Shown here: one piece after another, positions 58,579-64,000 of the stretch
Position numbering within the stretch: position 1 is the first letter of the stretch
Layout: every line of letters starts with the position of its first letter
NCBI GenBank assembly: GCA_035604615.1
Contig: DATNID010000045.1
Coordinates: 62,001-126,000 of the forward strand
Length of the DNA: 64,000 bases
Source of the DNA: DATJLY01 sp035604615
Lineage (GTDB): Bacteria; Pseudomonadota; Alphaproteobacteria; ATCC43930; CGMCC-115725
Reading direction: 5' to 3'
Position numbers and translations under genes: made by a program
The notes under the pieces: model-generated
Database searches by the model: none
Seen by the model: only the letters and a program-made list of their open reading frames with translations
Told to the model about the DNA's origin: nothing

Positions 58579-59418
58579 TCAGCCATCGCGGCGCATCGGG
58601 CCGAGCCCGGGCCGGAATGACTTCTCGTCGAGGAACTGCTGCAATCCCTTGGCGCGTCCCTGCTCGGGATCGAGGTAGCGCGCCTGGTGGCCCTTGGCCA
58701 TCAGGTACTCGTCCGATTGCTCCCACGCCATGCCCTGGACGTGACGCACCGCCTGCTTGGCCGCGCGCAGCACCGCCGGGTTCTTCGTCAGCAGCACCTT
58801 GGCGAGCTCGCGCGTGCGCTCCCTGAGTTTGGCGCGCGGCACCGATTCGTTGACGACGTGCATCGCCGCCGCCTGCTTGCCGGTGAAGGTCTCGCCGGTC
58901 ATGACATAGTACATCGCCTCGCGCAGGCTCATGGCGCCGACCAGCGAGCGCGTGACGTTGCCGCCCGGGATGATACCCCAGTTGATCTCCGACACGCCGA
59001 ACACGGCCTCGTCGGCGGCGATGGCGAGGTCGCACGCCGCGAGCGGCGTGAACGCGCCGCCGAAGCACCAGCCGTTGACCATGGCGATGGTCGGCTTGCA
59101 GAATGCCATCATGTGCTTCCACTGCCACTGCCAGGCCGAGCGCCGGCCCTTGAGCTGCTGCTCGTAGGGAAGCCCGTCGAGGGCGCGGAAATACTCGCGC
59201 AAATCCATGCCCGCCGAGAACGAATCACCGGCGCCGGTCAGCACCATCACGCCGCAGCGCTCGTCGACCTCGACCGCCTCGAGAACTTTCACCATCTCGT
59301 CGTTGAGGCCCGGGCTCATGGCGTTGCGCTTCTCGGGGCGGTTGAGCGTCACCCACGCGATGCGGTCCTCGAACTCGACCAGCACGTTCCTGCCCCAAGG
59401 TTCCTTGTCGTCAGCCAT
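58579..59418 (-). CDS. Hydroxycinnamoyl-CoA hydratase/lyase-like enoyl-CoA hydratase family protein
   Basis: A 279-residue crotonase-family protein very close in sequence to 4-hydroxycinnamoyl-CoA hydratase/lyase (feruloyl-CoA to vanillin). Shared blocks are LNRPEKRNAMSPGLNDEM, VLTGAGDSFSAGMDLREYFR, WQWQWKHMMAFCKPTIAMVNG, GWCFGGAFTPLAACDLAI, FGVSEINWGIIPGGN and YYVMTGETFTGKQAA. Aligned from memory with the Pseudomonas enzyme, catalytic Glu (E144 here, E143 there) and one substrate Tyr (Y76, Y75 there) are kept. The second substrate-OH-binding Tyr (Y239 there) is Met (M240), and S123 is Thr. The ring or side-chain preference may therefore differ. It lies in the aromatic module, between MmgE/PrpD and Rieske genes. 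Confidence 0.88.
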   Translation of the reverse strand: MADDKEPWGRNVLVEFEDRIAWVTLNRPEKRNAMSPGLNDEMVKVLEAVEVDERCGVMVLTGAGDSFSAGMDLREYFRALDGLPYEQQLKGRRSAWQWQWKHMMAFCKPTIAMVNGWCFGGAFTPLAACDLAIAADEAVFGVSEINWGIIPGGNVTRSLVGAMSLREAMYYVMTGETFTGKQAAAMHVVNESVPRAKLRERTRELAKVLLTKNPAVLRAAKQAVRHVQGMAWEQSDEYLMAKGHQARYLDPEQGRAKGLQQFLDEKSFRPGLGPMRRDG

Positions 59419-59462
59419 GGTCCTCTCCTTTGAAACTCATTTTGCACGGCATAGCGGAATAG

Positions 59463-59570
59463 TTGTGCGTCCTTCGACTACGCTTCGCTCCGCTCAGGAT
59501 GAGGTAAAGTTTTCGCCTCATCCTGAGCGGAGCGGCGCAGAGCGCCGCGCAGTCGAAGGACGCACGACGG
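59463..59570. repeat. Palindromic intergenic repeat, copy 2
   Basis: Arms gtgcgtccttcgact (59465-59479) and agtcgaaggacgcac (59551-59565) pair exactly over 15 bases; inner arms cgctcaggatgagg and cctcatcctgagcg also pair. It is closely related to copy 1 at 1057-1151. It separates the hydratase/lyase gene from the Rieske gene, both leftward, and could also act as a transcript end or stabiliser. Confidence 0.8.
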
Positions 59571-59599
59571 TTCCGTTTAGGCGGCTTACGCCTTGTTTT

Positions 59600-60937
59600 T
59601 CAATTCCGCGATGGCGCCGGGGCCAGCGGGTCGAGGGGGACTTCGGCGCCGGCGACCTCGGTCGCGTTGATGCCCATCGCCGCTAGGAAGGCGTTGCGCA
59701 CCTCCGCGGGCTGGCCGACCTGGAAGATATAGCCTTGCAGCGAGCGCCGGTTGAACGGGTCGCGCATGAGCTGCTCGCGGGTGAAGCCATCGACCAAGGA
59801 CGCGCGCTCGGCCACCGGCAGCATGATGCACTGGTTGACCGCCTCGTCGCGCACGATCGCCTTGGGGTCCTTGCCCTGCGCGATCGCCTCGAGATCGGCG
59901 AGGAAGCGGCGCCGCACCATGACCACGCCGCGGTCGCTCGGCGCCAGCGTCTCCTTGGTGCGGTCGGCGATGCCGCCTTGTCCGACCCAGGTGACGAAAT
60001 CCTGGTTCATCACGTGGCTGGTGACCCAGCGCCCGGTTTGGGGATCGGCGATCGGCCCGCGCCAGGCCGGCACCTTGTCCTGGACATAGGGCTCGCGGTC
60101 CCGCGGCACGCGGCTGAAATGCCAGGTTATCGACAGCGTGTTGTGGTCGTCGATCGGCACGCGGAACTCGCAATGGTTGCCGGTGAAGAGCGCGTTCGGC
60201 CACAGGCAGACGCGGCCGATGGTCCACAGCCGGTCCTCGGCGCTGGTGTCGGTGCGGATGCGCTTGTACTGAAAGCCCCAGTCGAATTCGTTGAAGTCGA
60301 CCTTCACGTGCTGCGGCGAATAGGGGCCGGTGGCGCCCTTCAAGCGCACGCTCCAGTTCGAATGGGTCCATTCGAAATGCACCGGGTCGATCGAGTTCTC
60401 CTGGCACTGGAACCAGTTGCACGGAATCTCCGCCGTCACGATCTGGCGAAACCCGTTCTTCCAGGTGAAGAACTCCCAGTTTGGGACCAGCGGCGCCGGC
60501 GCCGGGCCGAGATAGGCCCAGAGCAGCCCGCCCAGCTCGCGCACCGGATAGGCGGTGATGCGCACCTGGTCCTTGAAGCGCGATTCGGGATGCGCCATGT
60601 CCTCATAGGGCTGCTCGGCGCAGCGCCCGGTGTGGTCATAGAGCCAGCCGTGATAGTTGCAGCGCAGCCCGCACTTCTCGACATAGCCATAGCTGAGATC
60701 GGCGCGGCGATGCTTGCAGTGCCGGTCGATCAGCCCGTAATTGCCGCTCAAATCCTTGTAGAGAACGAGGTTCTCGCCCATGAGCCGCACCGGCTTGGTG
60801 GGCGAGGCGTCGAGCTCGCTGGCGCCGGCGATGGGCCACCAATAGCGGCGCAGCAGCTCGCCCATCGGCGTGCCCGCGCCGGTCGTCGTCAGAACGTCCC
60901 AGCGGCTGCGGGATTCGGGAATTGCGTCGTCGGCCAT
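59600..60937 (-). CDS. Rieske non-heme iron ring-hydroxylating oxygenase, alpha subunit type
   Basis: A 445-residue oxygenase. Start at 60937 (MADDAIPESRSRWDVLTTTG) has AGGA upstream; longer starts would overlap the divergent dioxygenase gene. The Rieske centre is HCKHRRADLSYGYVEKCGLRCNYHGW (C-x-H, C-x2-H). The catalytic iron site is CQENSIDPVHFEWTHSNW, with D-x2-H-x4-H. Its similarity is to phthalate 4,5-dioxygenase/O-demethylase-type oxygenases (LigX/vanillate-demethylase-like branch). Reductase and ferredoxin partners are not in the window. Divergent from the LigB-type gene. A ring hydroxylation or O-demethylation before ring cleavage is the natural role. Confidence 0.9.
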   Translation of the reverse strand: MADDAIPESRSRWDVLTTTGAGTPMGELLRRYWWPIAGASELDASPTKPVRLMGENLVLYKDLSGNYGLIDRHCKHRRADLSYGYVEKCGLRCNYHGWLYDHTGRCAEQPYEDMAHPESRFKDQVRITAYPVRELGGLLWAYLGPAPAPLVPNWEFFTWKNGFRQIVTAEIPCNWFQCQENSIDPVHFEWTHSNWSVRLKGATGPYSPQHVKVDFNEFDWGFQYKRIRTDTSAEDRLWTIGRVCLWPNALFTGNHCEFRVPIDDHNTLSITWHFSRVPRDREPYVQDKVPAWRGPIADPQTGRWVTSHVMNQDFVTWVGQGGIADRTKETLAPSDRGVVMVRRRFLADLEAIAQGKDPKAIVRDEAVNQCIMLPVAERASLVDGFTREQLMRDPFNRRSLQGYIFQVGQPAEVRNAFLAAMGINATEVAGAEVPLDPLAPAPSRN

Positions 60938-61049
60938 TTCGGTCCTGCCCCAAGCGTCGTGTTGGGACGAGTATATCGGAGGGTGGGCCGCTTGACACCA
61001 CATCCCCCTCGCCGCACCATCGCGGGCACCGCGGCATGGAGGTAAAGAC

Positions 61050-62066
61050 GTGGCACGCCCTGTCATTTGTATCGGGACCTCGCACGGGCCTCAGCTCATC
61101 ACCGAGCCGCGCGACTGGCCCGCGCGGGTGATCGCCGACAAGCGCAACCGGCATTTCCATCGCGGCACCGAATACGATTTCGACGGGCTGGTGGCGCTGC
61201 GCGCGAAGGACCGCGACTGGGCGCCGCAGATCGCGTTCGAGATGTGGCAGCGCCGCCATGGCCTGTGCCAGGAGGCGATCGGCGCGCTGGCCGACCGCTT
61301 TCGCGCGGCGCGGCCGGACGTGGCGGTGATCTTCGGCAACGACCAGTCGGAGATCTTCACCGACGCCAATATCCCTGCCTTCGCCGTCTATAGCGGCGAG
61401 ACCATCGCCAACATCCCGAAGAGCACCGAGCAGCGTGCCGATCTCCCGCCCGGCGTGGCCGAGGCCGAGCTGGGATACTGCCCGCCCGTCAAGGCGGTCT
61501 ATCCGTGCCAGCCCGAGCTCGCCCGCCACCTCATCACGTCGCTGATCGCCGACGAGTTCGACGTGGCGCAGATGAACAGCCTGCCGACCGGCCCGCGCGG
61601 CCATAACGGCGTGCCGCATGCCTTCGGCTTCGTCTATCGCAAGATCATGCGCGACGACGTGATCCCGCACGTGCCGCTGATCGTCAACAACTACTACGAG
61701 CCCAACAAGCCGACGGTGAAGCGCTGCGCCGCGTTCGGCCGCGCCGTCGCGCGCGCGCTGCGCTCGGCCCCGGGCGAATCGCGGGTCGCGCTCATCGCGT
61801 CGGGCGGGCTCACCCATTTCGCCATCGACGAGGAGCTCGACCGCACCGTGCTCGACGCGTTCGCGGCGGGCGATCTCGAGCGGGTCGAGCGCATCCCCGA
61901 GGCGATGTTCCGCTCGCCCGGCACCGGCGAGATCAAGAACTGGATCCCGCTCGCCGCCGCGGCGCTCGAGCTCGGCATGAAGATGACGCTGATCGACTAC
62001 GTGCCGTGCTACCGCTCGGAAGCCGGCACCGGGACCGCCATGGCCTTCGCCTATTGGGCGGCGTGA
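61050..62066 (+). CDS. Class III extradiol ring-cleavage dioxygenase (LigB-like)
   Basis: A 338-residue dioxygenase subunit of the LigB/MhpB superfamily that opens catechol-type rings using Fe(II). The start is GTG at 61050 after GGAGGTAAAG. The N-terminal VICIGTSHGPQLITEP provides the first His ligand (H12), and the C-terminal block ALIASGGLTHFAIDEELDR includes the later His and the Glu ligand of this family. No separate LigA-like small subunit gene is next to it, but the alpha-type domain is often dispensable or fused in such single-chain enzymes. It is divergent from the Rieske gene and precedes a binding-protein gene by 32 bases. Confidence 0.88.
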   Translation: MARPVICIGTSHGPQLITEPRDWPARVIADKRNRHFHRGTEYDFDGLVALRAKDRDWAPQIAFEMWQRRHGLCQEAIGALADRFRAARPDVAVIFGNDQSEIFTDANIPAFAVYSGETIANIPKSTEQRADLPPGVAEAELGYCPPVKAVYPCQPELARHLITSLIADEFDVAQMNSLPTGPRGHNGVPHAFGFVYRKIMRDDVIPHVPLIVNNYYEPNKPTVKRCAAFGRAVARALRSAPGESRVALIASGGLTHFAIDEELDRTVLDAFAAGDLERVERIPEAMFRSPGTGEIKNWIPLAAAALELGMKMTLIDYVPCYRSEAGTGTAMAFAYWAA

Positions 62067-62098
62067 ACGGCACTTTGCGACAAAGAGGGGGAAGCGCG

Positions 62099-63295
62099 AT
62101 GAGGACGACGGCTCTGCTCGGCGGCTTGGCGGCGATGGCGCTGGCGTCCCTTCCGGCCCAGGCGGGCGACACGGTGGTGAAGGTCGGCGTCCTCACCGAT
62201 CTCACCAGTTTCGCCTCGACCTCGATGGGCGAGGGCTCGGTGGTGGCCTCGCGCTTGGCGGCCCAGAATTTCGGCGGCACCGTGATCGGCAAGAAGATCG
62301 AGGTGCTCTCCGCCGATATGCAGTCGAAGCCCGACCTCGCGGTCCAGCTCGCGCAGCAATGGTACGATGTCGAGGGCGTCGACGTGATCGTCGACGTGCC
62401 GGCCTCGGCGGCGGCGATCACCATCCAGCGCATGGCTTTCGAAAAGCACCGGCTGTTCCTCGCCACGGTGGCGGCGACGACCGAGCTCACCGGCAAGAGC
62501 TGCTCGCCGACCGGCGTGCAATGGGGCGTCGACACCGCGGCCGAGTCGGGCACCCTCATCAACGCGGTGACGCAAGAGGGCGCCAGGAGCTGGTTCTTCA
62601 TCATGCCCGACTTCGCGGTCGGCAAGTCCTTGGCCGCGGTGGGCGAGGTGATGGTGAAGCGCAGCGGCGCCAAGCTGATCGAGACGGTCTATCACCCGAC
62701 CAACAGCACCGATTACGCGCAGTATCTCTTGCGCGCGCAACAATCCGGCGCGGATGCGATCGGCGTCGGCTCCATCGGCCTCGACCTCACCACCCTCATC
62801 AAGCAGGCGAACGAATTCGCCATCCTGCCGAAGCAGAAGCTCGGCGCGTTCCTGATGCAGCTGACGGACATCGACTCTGTCGGGCTCCAGACGACGCAGG
62901 GCGTCTATGTCGATTCCGACTTCTATTGGGACGACAACGACCAGACGCGCGCCTTCGCCAAGCAGTTCTTCGAGATCCGCCACAAGATGCCGAACGCGAC
63001 CCAGGCCGCGAACTATTCCGGCGTGACCGCCTATCTCACCGCCATCAAGGAGGCCGGCAGCGACGATCCGGTCAAGGTCGTCGCCAAGATGCGCGAGCAT
63101 CCGATGTCGAAATTCGGCGCCAAGGCGACCTTGCGCGAGGACGGCCGCATCATCAACGATGTCGGGCTCTACCAGGTGAAGTCGCCGGCGGAGTCGAAGG
63201 CGCCGTGGGATTACATGAAGCGGGTGCGCACGATCCCCGGCGACAAGGTCTTCCTCACGCTCGAGGAAGGCGGTTGCCCGCTGATCAAGAAGTGA
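62099..63295 (+). CDS. Branched-chain amino acid-type ABC substrate-binding protein
   Basis: A 398-residue periplasmic binding protein of the LivK class. A signal peptide (MRTTALLGGLAAMALASLPAQAG) precedes VKVGVLTDLTSFASTSMGEGS and AQQWYDVEGVDVIVDVPASAAA. Further blocks are SCSPTGVQWGVDTAAE, TLIKQANEFAILPKQKLGAF and NATQAANYSGVTAYLTAIK. No Liv permease or ATPase gene is in the window. Many relatives in Alphaproteobacteria bind aromatic acids such as benzoate or hydroxycinnamates rather than amino acids; given its position between ring-cleavage and dioxygenase genes an aromatic ligand is a fair guess. GAGGGGGAAG precedes the start. Confidence 0.88.
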   Translation: MRTTALLGGLAAMALASLPAQAGDTVVKVGVLTDLTSFASTSMGEGSVVASRLAAQNFGGTVIGKKIEVLSADMQSKPDLAVQLAQQWYDVEGVDVIVDVPASAAAITIQRMAFEKHRLFLATVAATTELTGKSCSPTGVQWGVDTAAESGTLINAVTQEGARSWFFIMPDFAVGKSLAAVGEVMVKRSGAKLIETVYHPTNSTDYAQYLLRAQQSGADAIGVGSIGLDLTTLIKQANEFAILPKQKLGAFLMQLTDIDSVGLQTTQGVYVDSDFYWDDNDQTRAFAKQFFEIRHKMPNATQAANYSGVTAYLTAIKEAGSDDPVKVVAKMREHPMSKFGAKATLREDGRIINDVGLYQVKSPAESKAPWDYMKRVRTIPGDKVFLTLEEGGCPLIKK

Positions 63296-63315
63296 CGCGG
63301 GGCTAAGAGAACGCC

Positions 63316-64000
63316 ATGGCCGACGAGGTTCGACGTTCCGAGCGCCTTCCGGTCCTCTCGCCCGCCGACTGGAAGAGCGCCGATCTTGCGGCGCGGGCGG
63401 ATTGGCTCTGCCGGCTCGATGAGGCGGACATCGCCGAGATCGACGCCGCGCACCGCTTCTGGAAGGCGAGCGGCGCCGCGCTCAAGGACATGAATGCCGG
63501 GGATTTCCCGGCGCCGCGCTTCGCCGCCATCGCTGGGCGCGCGCTTGAGGCGCTGGAACATGGCCCCGGCACGTTCATGATCCGCGGCTTTCCCATCGAG
63601 CGCTACGGGATCGACGACGCGCGCGCCATTTATTGGGGCCTCGGCAAGCATCTCGGCACCGCCATGTCGCAGAGCGACGAGGGCGACGTGCTGGGCGACG
63701 TGCGCGACATCCGCGTGCCCCCCGACAGCCCGCGCTTCCGCGCCTACAAAACGAGCGGCGCAGCCGCCTTCCACACCGACAGTTGCGACGTGGCCGCCCT
63801 CTTCGTCCTGCGCGCGGCCAAAAGCGGCGGCGTCTCGATGGTGGCGAGCTCGGTTGCGGTCCACAACGAGATCCTGCGCACGAGGCCCGACCTGCTCGAG
63901 GCGCTCTACCGCCCCTTCGCCTGGAGCATGCAGGGGCAGGAGCGCGCCGGCGAGGAGCCGTTTTATCCGCAGCCGATCTTCACCGCGCACGAGGGGTTCT
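63316..64000 (+). CDS. TauD/TfdA family Fe(II)/2-oxoglutarate dioxygenase (partial, runs off window)
   Basis: The first 228 residues of a TauD/TfdA-type dioxygenase; the frame is open at the right edge. It starts at 63316 (MADEVRRSERLPVLSPADW), 20 bases after the binding-protein gene. The iron-binding HxD is in AAFHTDSCDVAALFVLRAA, and VASSVAVHNEILRTRPDLLEALY is the usual following helix. The distal His and the Arg for 2-oxoglutarate should lie beyond the window. Relatives hydroxylate sulfonates, aryloxyacids, clavaminate precursors or gamma-butyrobetaine. It is possibly co-transcribed with the LigB-type and binding-protein genes. Confidence 0.88.
   Translation, partial: MADEVRRSERLPVLSPADWKSADLAARADWLCRLDEADIAEIDAAHRFWKASGAALKDMNAGDFPAPRFAAIAGRALEALEHGPGTFMIRGFPIERYGIDDARAIYWGLGKHLGTAMSQSDEGDVLGDVRDIRVPPDSPRFRAYKTSGAAAFHTDSCDVAALFVLRAAKSGGVSMVASSVAVHNEILRTRPDLLEALYRPFAWSMQGQERAGEEPFYPQPIFTAHEGF

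Overview
This 64-kb window is GC-rich chromosomal DNA that reads as an alphaproteobacterium, probably a soil or freshwater member of the Hyphomicrobiales/Rhodospirillales side of the class. The indications are the Caulobacter/Rhizobium-type cpa (Tad pilus) gene order, a CyaC-like redox-regulated adenylate cyclase, many single periplasmic solute-binding proteins, PEP-CTERM proteins and a palindromic intergenic repeat. The genus cannot be fixed from the sequence alone. No rRNA, tRNA, CRISPR array, insertion sequence or prophage was seen.

Left part (1-12 kb). The window opens inside a type II secretion ATPase (gspE). Next come an exported M20 amidohydrolase, a Tat-exported FMN-dependent 2-hydroxy acid oxidase and an MBL-fold hydrolase in a row. 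These are followed by an orphan NitT/TauT-type binding protein, an exported beta-helix-like protein, a sulfotransferase, a glycine-rich PEP-CTERM protein, a small membrane protein and the cyclase.

Surface-appendage block (11.7-30.2 kb). A nearly complete Tad/Flp system lies on the minus strand: two flp pilins, cpaA, cpaB, cpaC, cpaD, cpaE, cpaF, tadB and tadC. Satellite parts lie around it: two TadE-like pseudopilins, a TadD-like TPR lipoprotein, a small protein with only the pilus N-terminal domain of CpaC, and a TadG-like protein at 28.5 kb. Two tandem Crp/Fnr-type regulators stand next to the pilin genes. Between them and tadG lie a SUOX-fold protein, a creatininase-family protein and a fatty acid hydroxylase.

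Type I secretion block (32.0-38.5 kb). This is the most unusual part. A 902-residue protein has glycine- and cysteine-rich ends and a core of about ten-residue G-[ND]-G-x-x-[DN] repeats. It is followed by a HlyB-type ABC exporter with an inactive peptidase-like domain and a HlyD-type adaptor. A perfect hairpin separates substrate and exporter genes. The set looks like a dedicated export system for a cysteine-containing RTX-like surface or matrix protein.

Right part (38.5-64 kb). This is mainly catabolic and transport genes: a luciferase-like monooxygenase, a GST, an FAH-family hydrolase, a second PEP-CTERM protein, a DUF3300/DUF2950 pair, a VOC protein, tungstate-type transporter parts tupA and tupB without an ATPase gene, an orphan molybdenum hydroxylase large subunit overlapping an MFS exporter, two Rieske oxygenases, a ThDP enzyme, an HMG-CoA lyase-like enzyme, an MmgE/PrpD protein, a hydroxycinnamoyl-CoA hydratase/lyase-like protein, a LigB-type extradiol dioxygenase, a branched-chain-type binding protein and the start of a TauD/TfdA dioxygenase. 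The last 7 kb look like a module for breakdown of lignin-type aromatic compounds.
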